This document shows positions 34,364 to 44,660 of a DNA stretch of 64,000 bases, one piece after another; the first letter of the stretch is position 1; the number at the start of each line of letters is the position of its first letter. This DNA comes from Oncomelania hupensis. Its lineage: Eukaryota > Mollusca > Gastropoda > Littorinimorpha > Pomatiopsidae. Location of the stretch: contig CM072512.1 in NCBI GenBank assembly GCA_036898135.1, positions 16,092,597 to 16,156,596 of the forward strand, written 5' to 3'. A program made the position numbers and the translations under genes. The notes beneath the pieces are model-generated. The model saw nothing but the letters and a program-made list of their open reading frames with translations. It had not been told where the DNA came from and made no database searches.

Positions 34364-37300
34364 TTACACGTTTCTGCTCAAAAAGTCTGCAGTGACGTTT
34401 TCCTTTCCCGGAATACTTTCAATAACCAGTGGAAACGACTGCATCAACAGCGCCCATCTCATCAACCTGCTGCTGGTAGTTTTCGATTTCTGAAGGTATT
34501 TCAGCGGTTGGTGATCAGTTTGTACGATGACTGTCCGATCGTACACATATTGCTGAAATCGTTGAAGTCCCCAAATCAACGCTAAACATTCCTTCTCAAT
34601 CGTTGAGTAGTTCTTTTCTGCGGCAACTAACTTCCGGCTGACACAAGCCACTGGTTGGAGTCCGTGACCCTGATCTTGGCATAGTACTGCTCCAATACCT
34701 GTCTCTGACGCGTCTGTTTGCAAAACAAACGGTTTTTCGCCATCTGGCAGACAACATACAGGACTAGAGCACAACCTTTCTTTCAAAGTGTTGAAAGCTC
34801 TTTCGCATGCTTCCGTCCATGCGACTGGTCCTGTTTTTCCTCCCTTCGTCAGATCGGATAGAGGTGCGGCTATGGCTGCAAAGTTTGGTACAAACCTCCT
34901 GTAGTAGCTCGCTAACCCCAAAAACGACCTCACTTGTTTCTTTGTAGTTGGTTGTGACGTTTCTCCGATGCGATCCATTTTCTGACGGTCTGGTTGAATC
35001 TTACCTCGCCCTACCATGTGTCCCAGATACTCCAAACTCTGAAATCCTAGGAAACATTTTGACGGTCTTGCAGCTAACTGCACTTCGCGGAGTCTCTGAC
35101 ACAACGCTCTTAGACATTCCAAATGCCTTTCTTTTGTTTGAGTAGCTATCATCAAATCATCCATGAAGTTGTCTATTTCAGGCATGTGAAGGGGTGCCAA
35201 TAACTTCCGCATCATTCGGGAAAATATAGCTCCGGCAGTCTTCAATCCAAAAGGCATCACGCACCACTGGAACTGACCTTCAGGAGTGGTGAACGCTGTC
35301 TTTTCTTTGTCCTCTTTTTTCATTGGGATTTGCCAATACCCTTTTGACAAATCTATTTTGCTCAGATATTTCGCTTTTGCGAGCTTCGCGAACAAAAAAT
35401 CGATATCAGGTAGAGGCTCAGCGTCGAAGACGATGTTACGATTCATTTTGCGAAAATCAACGCAAAATCGTATTTGTCCATCTTTTTTTTTCACTAGCAC
35501 AATCGGTGAGCTATACGGTGACGTTGCTCTCTCAATGACCCGTAATTTCATCATCGTTTCTACTTCATCCTTCACCACCTGCATTTGTGAATGAGGTAAA
35601 GGGTATTGTTTTGTACGGACTGGCTCTTCATTGATCATCTTTATCTCGCACGTATCCAAGGTGCATCGTAAAGGGAAATCAGTGAAAATGTCTGCATAGT
35701 CTGACACTATGTTTAGGATGTCCTCATGAATTTCTGGACATTCTGGGTCAACGTGTACATCTTTCGGACCCTCGGTCGCCACTAACGGACACGTTGGAAT
35801 GTCGTTGCCCACTTGTTCTTCTTTCCATTGATCGTCTTCTGTCACTACTGCATCGACTGTCACTCTTTCTCTGCATTCTTTCAACAGATTGACGTGGAAG
35901 AGTTTAGTTTTCCGTCCTACTGATATGCGATAATCGCATTCGCCAACTTTTTCTATGACTTCATAGGGTCCTTGCCAAGCCATTTGGAGTTTATTATGTT
36001 TAGTGGGTAGCAACAGCAACACTCTGTCGCCTGCTTTGAAAACCCTGGGTTTCGCTTTTCGGTCAAAGTAGTGTTTCTGGCGCTCTGCAACACCTTTCAT
36101 ATGTTCTTTTGCTATCTGGCACGTCTCCTCGATGCGATTGCGTAGATCGACTACGTATTCACTGCTTACTTTCACTTCTTCAGCAGCAATCTCCTTCGAC
36201 CATAGCTCTCTCAACACGGCCATCGGTCCTCTGACTGTTTTTCCGTATAGTAGCTCAAACGGTGAAAATCCAGTAGCCTCTTGAGGTACCTCTCGGTAGG
36301 CGAAAAGAAGAGCTGGTATGTACCGGTCCCACATCCGTGGCTGTTCTGTAGTCAGTTTTCTCAGCATGGTCATCAGAGTGCCGTTAAACCGCTCAACCAG
36401 CCCGTTACACTGAGGGTGGTAGGGTGTGGTGGCTTTTCCATGGATGGCCAACAATCCGTTCATTTCATCCATGACTGCTGACATGAACTGCGTCCCCCTG
36501 TCGGTTAGTATTTCACGAGGGATGCCTACCCTCGACCATATGGTCCACAGAGCCTCTGCTACTTTTTCAGTGTCAATTCTTTTCAACGGAACTGCTTCTG
36601 GGTATCGTGTAGCGTAGTCGACAACTACCAAAATGTATTGGTTACCTTGTTCCGACTTTGGTGCAATCGGACCTACAATGTCGATAGCCACTCTTTGGAA
36701 TGGTTCGTCCATCAAAGGCATCTTTTGTAGGGGTACCTTGCTGACTCGACCCCTTGGTGTCACTCTCTGGCATTCAATGCATGATGCACAGTACCTGCGA
36801 ACGTCTGCGCACATACCTGGCCAGAAAAACGTATTCCATATACGTTCGCGAGTTCGTTTTCCTCCTAGGTGTCCTGCCATGGGAGGATCATGAGCTAGCC
36901 TCATGACTTCTTTTCGTAGTTTCTTGGGAACTACTAGCTGCGATGTCTCCACTCCTCGCAACTGATGCAACCTGTATAGTAACCCTTTCTTTCGCGTGAA
37001 TTTTACTGTAGCATTTCCTGACTTCAGTTCGCTCTGGGCATCAGCCAACGCTCGAACTTTTTTAAGACTATCGTCTTCTTCTTGCAATGCAGCCAACTCT
37101 GTCGGTGTGACTTCCACTCCTAGAGTTTTCGATACCTGCAAAGGTACTGTCGCTCGTTTTTCACGTCCTATTTGTCCTCTTGTTTCGACTGCTGCTGCCA
37201 CGGCACATTCACTACCATCAATGGTAACTGGGCTTCGGTAACCAGATGAAAATGTAATCCAGTTACCCAGAAGAATGTCAGGTCCCATGTGGTCAAGGAC

Positions 37301-39235
37301 GAACAGTTCAACAGTCCCTGTCACAAAGCCTGATTCAAGTTTCACCCATGCTGTAGGGTACTTTCCTGTTTTTGTCTGGTCTGCTAAGTACACTTCAACA
37401 CTCCTCCCTGTGTAATCTTCAGGTTTGACCCATTTTGAAGCAACTGCTCCCATCTCTGCTCCAGTATCACGCATGATGCGTACTGTATTTTCGTTGATCC
37501 GACCCTCACTCCACGGGTTATAGGGTTTAATAGATCGGACGTCTATTGGCGGAGTATAGATCGGTAGGGTGTCGGTCGCAATTGTAACCTGACTGACTGC
37601 ATGCGTTTTCATGCATTGCCTGGCGAAGTGCCCCTTACCCCCACACTTATAGCACTCGTCTGTATTCCTCCTGTCTCTTTCATCTCTACCGACAACTGGT
37701 CTCCTAATAGGTTCCCTCAATCTCGTTTGTGACTCGTTCGGTCTACGCTCGGGTTGACTGCTCGGTGTTCGTGGACTCGCTCTTTGGAAAACAGGTCCTC
37801 GGGATACGGCTCGTTTTACGTCCAAATGCAGTTGAGCATATTCGGCTGCTTGTGCGGCGTCTGTCGGCAATCGTTCACGCACGAACATCTCGAGCTCAGG
37901 ATTCATTACTGAATATATCTGTTCAGCCAAAAACATGTCTAACACAGACTTCGCGTCATCGATGTCTTTGTCTGCCAAGGAAAACCATCTTTCTACAGAT
38001 GTCTGCAACCGGATGAGAAATTGCGGAAAAGTTTCATTTTGTTCTTTCTTGGTCTCTCGGAACTGTCGGCGATACCATTCCGCATCGCGGCGAAAACGAC
38101 GTAACAGCGCGTTGCGTACTTCTTCAAAATCTTGAGCCTGTTCGGGTGTCAGACGCAAATACGTATCGCGCGCTTCTCCTGACAATAGTGGAGACAACCT
38201 TGCTGCCCAGCAATCTCTATTCCATCCTTGTGATTCAGCTATGAGTTCAAAATGACGCAGATAAGCTTCGATGTCTTCTCTACCATCGAAAGGGTGAATT
38301 TTCAGTCGGTAACCATCATGATGTTCTCTACGAGTTGAACGGTCAGCGAAAACTTCGCGTTCTTCTCTGATCACCTCCATCTGCATTTTCATCCGTTCTT
38401 TCTCTGCCTCCATTCTGATTTCTAATGATCTTCGTTCTTCTTCTTTGTCTTCCTCGCGTCGGCGACGTTCTTCTTCTTTCTCTTCCTCTCGTCGGCGACG
38501 TTCTTCTTCCATTTTCCTCTCCATCAGACGTCTGTCTTCTTCTTTTTCCTCTTCTCGTCGGCGACGTTCTTCTTCCATTTTTCTCTCCATTAGACGTCTG
38601 TCTTCCTTTTCTTCTTCTCGTCGGCGACGTTCTTCTTCTTTTTCTTCTTCGCGTCGGCGACGTTCTTCTTCTTTTTCCTCTTCGCGTCGGCGACGTTCTT
38701 CTTCTTTTTCCTCTTCGCGTCGGCGACGTTTTTCTTCTTTTTCCTCTTTGCGTCGGCGACGTTCTTCTTCTTTTTCCTCTTCGCGTCGGCGACGTTCTTC
38801 TTCTTTTTCCTCTTCGCGTCGGCGACGTTCTTCTTCTTTTTCCTTTCGCTCTTCTTCCATTTTCCTCTCCATTAGACGTCTGTCTTCTTCTCGCTCTCTT
38901 CGTTCTTCTTCCTTTTGGATGCCATCCACGACAAATCTCGCTAGCGCCTCTTCTCGCAGGCCTAGGCTCATACCTAATTCTCTATACTTCACGGATACGT
39001 CAATCACTTCGGACGTCTCTTGGTTCCTTGACGGTTCTACGGCTACCGCCATGCGAGGGAAACCTAAGACAGACGTACTCAGAGTCTCTTCTCTCGTCAA
39101 ACTGGACATGGTCGCTTCTCCCGATGCTCCCAGTACAATATCGGCTGAGTCGCTGCTAGGGGTGATCGATGTCCCTTCCCCACCAATCGTTTTCTTGGCT
39201 CCAGCACGTTTTGTACCTTTCCGGGTGGCGGACAT
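34364..39235 (-). CDS. gag-pol polyprotein of the Gmr1-like Gypsy element
   Basis: 1623 codons from ATG at 39235; the open frame runs about 19 codons further up but without an earlier ATG. In order: a highly charged coiled coil of 11-residue repeats rich in Glu and Arg (about residues 105-290); a retrotransposon Gag/SCAN-like capsid segment (about 310-475); a CCHC knuckle CYKCGGKGHFARQC (528-541); aspartic protease DTGAE (590-594); integrase zinc-binding HHCC (from 782); integrase catalytic Asp-852, Asp-912 and Glu-948; a GPY/F-like module (about 1087); RT with KIDLSKGYW (Asp-1295) and FMDD (1358-1360); RNase H with QTDAS (Asp-1508), TDHQPL and a final TADFLS. Every key catalytic residue I looked for is present. 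There is no frameshift or stop between gag and pol, so Gag:Pol ratio must be set some other way, for example by processing. The protein acts in retrotransposition particles. Confidence 0.95.
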   Translation of the reverse strand: MSATRKGTKRAGAKKTIGGEGTSITPSSDSADIVLGASGEATMSSLTREETLSTSVLGFPRMAVAVEPSRNQETSEVIDVSVKYRELGMSLGLREEALARFVVDGIQKEEERREREEDRRLMERKMEEERKEKEEERRRREEEKEEERRRREEEKEEERRRRKEEKEEKRRRREEEKEEERRRREEEKEEERRRREEEKEEERRRREEEKEDRRLMERKMEEERRRREEEKEEDRRLMERKMEEERRRREEEKEEERRRREEDKEEERRSLEIRMEAEKERMKMQMEVIREEREVFADRSTRREHHDGYRLKIHPFDGREDIEAYLRHFELIAESQGWNRDCWAARLSPLLSGEARDTYLRLTPEQAQDFEEVRNALLRRFRRDAEWYRRQFRETKKEQNETFPQFLIRLQTSVERWFSLADKDIDDAKSVLDMFLAEQIYSVMNPELEMFVRERLPTDAAQAAEYAQLHLDVKRAVSRGPVFQRASPRTPSSQPERRPNESQTRLREPIRRPVVGRDERDRRNTDECYKCGGKGHFARQCMKTHAVSQVTIATDTLPIYTPPIDVRSIKPYNPWSEGRINENTVRIMRDTGAEMGAVASKWVKPEDYTGRSVEVYLADQTKTGKYPTAWVKLESGFVTGTVELFVLDHMGPDILLGNWITFSSGYRSPVTIDGSECAVAAAVETRGQIGREKRATVPLQVSKTLGVEVTPTELAALQEEDDSLKKVRALADAQSELKSGNATVKFTRKKGLLYRLHQLRGVETSQLVVPKKLRKEVMRLAHDPPMAGHLGGKRTRERIWNTFFWPGMCADVRRYCASCIECQRVTPRGRVSKVPLQKMPLMDEPFQRVAIDIVGPIAPKSEQGNQYILVVVDYATRYPEAVPLKRIDTEKVAEALWTIWSRVGIPREILTDRGTQFMSAVMDEMNGLLAIHGKATTPYHPQCNGLVERFNGTLMTMLRKLTTEQPRMWDRYIPALLFAYREVPQEATGFSPFELLYGKTVRGPMAVLRELWSKEIAAEEVKVSSEYVVDLRNRIEETCQIAKEHMKGVAERQKHYFDRKAKPRVFKAGDRVLLLLPTKHNKLQMAWQGPYEVIEKVGECDYRISVGRKTKLFHVNLLKECRERVTVDAVVTEDDQWKEEQVGNDIPTCPLVATEGPKDVHVDPECPEIHEDILNIVSDYADIFTDFPLRCTLDTCEIKMINEEPVRTKQYPLPHSQMQVVKDEVETMMKLRVIERATSPYSSPIVLVKKKDGQIRFCVDFRKMNRNIVFDAEPLPDIDFLFAKLAKAKYLSKIDLSKGYWQIPMKKEDKEKTAFTTPEGQFQWCVMPFGLKTAGAIFSRMMRKLLAPLHMPEIDNFMDDLMIATQTKERHLECLRALCQRLREVQLAARPSKCFLGFQSLEYLGHMVGRGKIQPDRQKMDRIGETSQPTTKKQVRSFLGLASYYRRFVPNFAAIAAPLSDLTKGGKTGPVAWTEACERAFNTLKERLCSSPVCCLPDGEKPFVLQTDASETGIGAVLCQDQGHGLQPVACVSRKLVAAEKNYSTIEKECLALIWGLQRFQQYVYDRTVIVQTDHQPLKYLQKSKTTSSRLMRWALLMQSFPLVIESIPGKENVTADFLSRNV
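38430..38860 (-). repeat. 33-bp tandem repeat inside gag
   Basis: Roughly 33-bp units encode the 11-residue block RRREEEKEEER, with two interspersed DRRLMERKMEE variants. The repeat builds the charged coiled coil of Gag. Unit number could vary between copies without breaking the frame. Confidence 0.85.
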
Positions 39236-39533
39236 TTTGCTAGCCGACCACCTTTTCTTGTATAATTGGTAAACAACAAATCTATTTACCAACTATATAT
39301 CTCAGAGTTCAAATAACTCAACAGTTATACCACGGTTTGGCTCAGATGACACTAAGTTGTATTATAGTAAAGTGTGGGCTTGGTTGCTTACCTTATTACT
39401 GTCGGGTGCTCTAAGTGCGCCCACGCGATTCAAAACGCTCCAGCACCCGCCAACCACCCACGTCACTTACTCTGATTGTATGGTATAACACAACAATGTC
39501 AACGTAATTCTATCTCCTCCATTCATCCGTTCG

Positions 39534-39551
39534 ATCCCACCGCTGCCACCA
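39534..39551 (-). other. primer-binding site, tRNA-Leu type
   Basis: The plus strand here reads ATCCCACCGCTGCCACCA, the 3' end of animal tRNA-Leu(AAG/UAG) including CCA. The minus strand is therefore complementary to the tRNA. It lies four bases inside the 5' LTR. Confidence 0.85.
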
Positions 39552-39555
39552 AATA

Positions 39556-41271
39556 TGTCAAAGCCCCCCCTTACGGTCCTTCGTTTCTCTTACCATAAAG
39601 GGGAACTCTGAGCAGTGTATGCAACCATACGTGAACAACGGATGAATAGATAGAGACAAGTATTACGTTGGCAAAATAAAACAACAATTTATTCACATGA
39701 ACATAACATGGAGTCGTAAATGAATAACTAAAATTTATAAAGGTGATAAAATCAAACGACAGAATGAAATGTTCTTTGTTTTAAATAAATTAAATGGTTC
39801 TACACAGTATTCTCGTTCAGTCTCTTTGTTTTCCTTTTCTACTGTTCACTCATTGTTCGCACACAACCTATGCACTGTTTACAAATTTGTTGCTACTACT
39901 GTTATAACGATTTCAGTTCACAAGTCCCGTTTTACAAATACATATCACACTCCTGCGATCAAACCTTTGCAATACGAAATTGCATAATAACAAAAACGTC
40001 CCGAAGACACTAGAGCATGAACTCGCTCAACGCAGGAGTGAAATGTATATATGTCCCGGGAACACAGTAGGCAAATAAACTAAAAATTGTCAATGCACTA
40101 GATGTAATCGATAAGTGCATACACCTCGAATGTCACTGGGACTGTAGCTGCTACGATTAGATGCATCCGCCGTGGTCATCCAATATTTCAAAGTCTGTGG
40201 TGAAGAAGCGAAGGCAAAAAGTTAACTGGCAAAAAGTCTATTATAATACAATCGGTGAAAAGTGATGGTAAACCCAAAAACAAAGTCGAAGTTAAAGTTG
40301 AAGTTGAAGGTAAAATCGAAGTTGAAGATGAAACCAAAGGCAAAAAGCGAAGGGTACACTGCAACATAACCCATACAAAATCTTCTAAGAATTTGAGTAA
40401 CAATTTATACATGCTTCCTGATGCAATTGAAAACTCAACCATTTTCCTTAATAATAATAATCGCTAACTCTTGTATTGTAACAATCACAAATGTAAATCT
40501 AACGCATGTATGAATGAATGACTGCAACCTTGAATGTTTTGTATGCTTGGAAGAATAATGATTGTAATAAATATGGTATCACTTATTCGAGTATAATACT
40601 TCCCCATAATATTTTAGCCCCACAACATAATGATAACCAACAATGACACGACAAAATACGGACCACAGAAATAAATGACAACAAAGAGACACCCGACTAG
40701 CCAGTGAAAACACCCAAGTCCACACTTACTCAACTACCCGTGGATACGGTGATGCGGCTAAGGTCGGATACGTCTCTTCATCCGCAGCATTCCTTTTGGT
40801 ACAGGTAGGTCAACGGTCAGGTCTACTAGTCGTCTCGATCTTCATTGACTAAAACAAACAGTCGAACTTGCACCAGTTTCAAGGTCGAACTCTTTCTCCC
40901 TCATCGTTCTCAAACGACTTCTGGTAAAAACTCAAGTTCTTGTCGTAGGGCACCGCTACGTGAGGATATCACGTACGTATTTCCTTAAGCGTACAGTTGA
41001 CGGATAAAGGATTAGCAGGGACGAAAAACGATTCAACACACTGCTCCTAGATTCACTGTTTCTCGGACCTCCATGTAACGACCAAAATACCTGTCTTCTT
41101 TCTCTTTCGTCATTTCCTCTTTTCTACGACAATAAGTTACGTCACACTTTTCATTTACTTTTGTCCCGGCTTATTCAAAGGCACACAAAACGATGATTCA
41201 TAGGCACTTGCGAGAAGACCACCTATCTACAAACAACAATATAAAGTTCAAACTGAGTGTGGGTCGTGACA
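39556..41271 (-). repeat. 5' LTR of the Gypsy element
   Basis: The right-hand 1716-bp LTR, upstream in the element's minus-strand sense. Terminal TGTCA/TGACA. Small frames inside (for example 40188-40442 minus and 40255-40467 plus) recur unchanged in the other LTR and look like low-complexity by-products rather than genes. Confidence 0.95.
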
Positions 41272-41389
41272 TGCACATAACACGCACTGTGTGTACATAG
41301 AAAGAATTGCATACATAGAATGTTATTTATAGCATTTTACTCATACGGCACCTCATACACGTGAAAATTAAGCCTTCTGACCGAGACCA

Positions 41390-42600
41390 GCGAGCTCCAG
41401 GACCCCCATCAGCTTGCGTACATAGAGAATCGCAGCTGTGAAGACGCCATCAACTTCCTCCTCCACAAGACGTAGGCTACTAACACTTAGAGCGACCCAG
41501 ATCGTATGTCCGCATGCTGTTCCTGGACTTCAGTTCAGCTTTCAACACCATCTAGCCCCACCTCATGATGACCAAGTTACTGGAGATGAATGTGAACTCC
41601 ACGTTGATCTAGTTGGTCTTCAGCTTTCCAACCAGTAGGCCCCAACGAGTGCGCATCTCCATCTGCGTTGTCTGATCTGATCGTGACCAAGACCGGTGCG
41701 CCGCAGTGCTGTGTACTATCCCGAGCTCTCTTCACCTTGTACACAGCCGACTGCTGAAGTAGAGATGATGACGTACTGCAAATAAAGTTTTCTGACGACA
41801 CCTCAATCACAGGTATGCCGACGGATGATGAATCAGCATACAGGTGGGTTTTCGCTGACATGGCTGAGTGGTTTCAAGTGAACCATCTCCTTCTTAATGT
41901 CACCAGACCAAGGAGGTCATTATTGACTTTCGGAGAGACCCGCCGCCTATCCAGCCCCTCCAGATCAACAGTGAAGAGGTCGGGATTCTCCAGGAGAAAA
42001 AGTACCTGGGCACCGTCATTGACTCAAAGTTGAGCTGGCCTTAGAGAGAACACCACTGCGCTGGTCAAGAAGGGGAACCAACGCCTATTTTTATCCCATC
42101 CCGTAACTCGAAGGTCGTTGGGGCACCATAGATGATCGCGTAACCAGCGTACTCTCTTTTTCTGTCCTCAGCAACCCTCATGGCTTCGCTCAGCCCAACG
42201 CCTTTATTTTCTGATTAAGTTGAGGTCCTTCGGCGTGCAGCAGACGATCCATGTTCTACAGTTTTACAGTCGAGAGCGTCATCACAAACAACAGTCTCTG
42301 TTACTTTGGTCGCCTGCGTGCTGATAACACCTCCAGGCTGACCAAGCTGACAGAGACTGCCAGCAGTGTCGTCGGCTGCGCTGTGACTGATCTCCACGCC
42401 CACCACGAGAAGAAGGTGCGGAAGCGACTCAAGGCTATCTTGGTAAACTCGTCACACCCAATGTACAGTATGGCGGATGCTCAGAGGTCGACTCGTGGAT
42501 CATCAGAGAGGTTGAGGAGCTTCAGGGCAAGGACCAACCGTTTTCATCAGCCCTTTGTCCCCTTTGCCATCAAACTGCACAATGACCACTTGTGAGCCCA
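41390..42600 (+). pseudogene. CR1/Rex1-like LINE RT remnant
   Basis: Several frames together give a degraded RT: MLFLDFSSAFNT-like sequence near 41515, FADM/WFQVNHLLLNV near 41868, then YSFTVESVITNNSLCYFGR at 42253 and ILVNSSHPMYSM near 42450. The order and spacing fit the end of a Rex1/CR1-type protein. It is interrupted by a 110-bp RTE tail at 42087-42199. Frameshifts and stops are frequent. Confidence 0.7.
42087..42199 (-). mobile_element. RTE-type LINE, last about 110 bp, inside another LINE
   Basis: The family 3' end (minus strand, GGATGGGAT tail at 42090) interrupts a CR1/Rex1-like LINE. The host sequence CCAACGCCT(T)TATTTT is repeated on both sides, an imperfect target duplication of about 14 bp. 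Confidence 0.8.
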
Positions 42601-42712
42601 GAGTACTGTACATGTCTGATGTCACTGCATGACTTGTGAATGAGTTCGTTAAACTGACCTTTGATATGAACCGGATACGTGAGATCGTTCATTACCATCA
42701 AGTCGTCGTAAC

Positions 42713-42780
<68 letters not shown>

Positions 42781-42781
42781 C
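42713..42781 (+). repeat. ATC microsatellite
   Basis: About 23 ATC units followed by mixed TCG/ATC repeats to about 42860. At the 3' end of the Rex1/CR1-like remnant, so it may have begun as a LINE tail. Confidence 0.96.
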
Positions 42782-43015
42782 GCGTCGTCGTCATCGTCAT
42801 CATCTCTCGTCGTCGTCATCATAATCATCATCGTTGTAGTCATCATCATCATCGTTGCTGTCGCCATACAATCGTTTATGTAGGCCTATCGTCGTTATCG
42901 TTGTCGGCATCTTAATTATTAATTATTGTTTTGCAAGGCTGGAAGCAATTTTTCCAAAGTGAACTCTTGGACGAATAAATCTCTTGTTGTTGTTGTTAAG
43001 TAAATTAAAGTCCCC

Positions 43016-43280
43016 GGACGCCTAGGCATATAATGGACGTAAAAATTACAGTTAAGAATAGTTTAAGATAAGTTGAGAAATGTCTGCTGACTGGCCTTTC
43101 AGGACCGGTTAAAAGTCAGATTAAGAACAACTAAGGGGGATAATACAATTCATTCATACAAAATCAAAAAGAGCAATGTCATGAAAAATTAGGTGTAAGA
43201 AAGTGAATGATAACTGGACCCTATGGTCCGTAAAATGTACTATAATGATATGTACAGAGATTTAAAACATTAAGTTGGGG

Positions 43281-43312
<32 letters not shown>

Positions 43313-44156
43313 CTTGCACCCCAAGTTTAAGATAGTGTTTTTAAAACGAATTTCGCGAAATAAACGTTAAAACCGTTAAGTATAAATCTACAGGCAACCA
43401 ATACATTAATAAGTGATGTTAAGATAACATATCTTTAAAAAGTTAAAAGACTCCGCAGGGCCGGAGTTTTAGCAACCCGAGGAGAAAAAACAATTGGGAA
43501 TGTGACGGACCGCATTCATCAAGCCGGGTCAAGCCGGGTTACCGTACACATTCATACCTCCAGAGAGTTCTGGGAAAAAGCCCCTTTCACATTCGCACAA
43601 TCACGAGGATAAGAGCAATCAAGTTCTTGCATTCAATTAATAAATTATACATTATATTATATTAAAATTATTAAGAAGTCGTAGTGCATACCGAGTGTGC
43701 AGCGACCTAAGTGGAGAAAAACACTTGGGATGGGGAAGAATAAAAAAAACGCCGTTAGGAAATATAATGACTTAGTATAGTTAATAATAAATTAATAACA
43801 TACGTCAACCTGACGAGGGAGGGCATTAGGGAGAGGGATAATTAACAGGTACGACTTAATGTATGTCAGTTGGTTAAGATTACTGATGACGAATTTAATT
43901 TCCTTATGGATGAATAAAATAGTATGAGTATGAGTATGAGTATGATTACATGATAATCTCAATTTCATTAATATTGTACATAGACCTCGTTGGGGAGAAA
44001 AATAATTGGGGAGGGGGTAAATCGAGGTCGGTTAGCTTTTAACAGGATTTGTACAATTACTGGTATACTAAGATTTAAGTAAAAAGTTACATAAAAATGA
44101 TGGTAAAAAGCCTTGAGAGCGTGTGCCCGCCCCCGAAGTTACCTAATTGCAAGTAT
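43016..44156 (-). other. AT-rich stretch, possible LINE 3' UTR
   Basis: No gene seen. It holds a poly(A) run (43291-43313), a GAGTAT repeat (43924-43946) and three related blocks of the form GGAGAAAAA(N)AATTGGG. It may belong to the LINE fragment on its right, but nothing proves it. Confidence 0.35.
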
Positions 44157-44660
44157 TTAAAGTAAGTTGCCAACGGGGGACCGGTGGATGATCTGGGCAG
44201 TTAGAATGAGGAAGCACATTCCCTTCGCCTCTACGGAACGGCGGAACCCCAACATGTCAGGAGGGTGGCCCAGAGCCCTACATGACATAGTGATGGGGGA
44301 GAAGCAGTCGGCCAGACCGGTGCACCCAAAGAGACAATGCTCGTAGCCAACCGGAAGGCCGCACACACACACCATAGGTGTGAAGCGCGTCCTCCAGTGG
44401 CCTGAGCAGAGTCTGAGGGCAATAGTTTTGATGTGAATGGGAATATTAGCATGAAGTAAAACCGGTCTGTTGCTGGTAGGAAAGACCGGCGAGGAGCGGC
44501 CGGCACTCCAAGTCTCAAACTCAGAGGACCAGTCGCTCCAAAGCTTGCGCCTGAACTCCCCCACCAGCTCGGTAACGGATGGGAGGACGGGTGCGGAGGA
44601 TAATGCACGGCCTGCCGAGGCCAAAGAGGCCGCCCTGTCAGCTTTCTCTCCAAATAAATC
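44157..44660 (-). pseudogene. C-terminal end of an RNase H-bearing LINE (I/R1-like)
   Basis: Minus-strand translation begins GEKADRAASLASAGRA, resembling the last RNase H motif (GNExAD) of I/R1-type LINEs. It then reads IALRLCSGHWRTRF and VCVCGLPVGYEHCLFGC, the Cys/His tail found at the end of such proteins. Upstream RT is absent. The AT-rich DNA to about 43020 may be its 3' UTR. Confidence 0.55.

Larger units (their letters stand above)
32595..41271 (-). mobile_element. complete Ty3/Gypsy LTR retrotransposon, Gmr1-like (IN before RT)
   Basis: An 8677-bp element reading on the minus strand. Two 1716-bp direct LTRs (32595-34310 and 39556-41271) begin TGTCA and end TGACA and appear identical by eye. 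A 5-bp target duplication TGCAC flanks it (32590-32594 and 41272-41276). The primer-binding site next to the 5' LTR (39534-39551) is complementary to the 3' end of a Leu tRNA. A G-rich polypurine tract (34311-34322) abuts the 3' LTR. One uninterrupted gag-pol frame lies between them. Domain order is Gag, protease, integrase, RT, RNase H, the order that defines Gmr1-like Gypsy elements. Identical LTRs and an intact frame indicate very recent insertion. It sits inside a small TIR element, in the spacer between SMURF and BTAF1. Confidence 0.95.
32303..41354. mobile_element. small TIR (MITE-like) element split by the Gypsy insertion
   Basis: Inverted repeats of 38 bp (32303-32340 and 41317-41354) match at 36 of 38 positions. 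Removing the Gypsy element leaves about 370 bp of AT-rich DNA between them, including short ATTCTATAATAAATA repeats. No clear target duplication was found, and no transposase frame. The element was present before the Gypsy copy landed. Confidence 0.75.

Noticed and set aside
38425..39272. Long plus-strand frames (244 and 275 codons) rich in Leu/Phe or Arg/Ser
   Set aside because: They are antisense shadows of the repetitive gag coiled coil, produced by the 33-bp repeat.
42570..42824. Poly-Asp and poly-Ile frames
   Set aside because: Translations of the ATC microsatellite.
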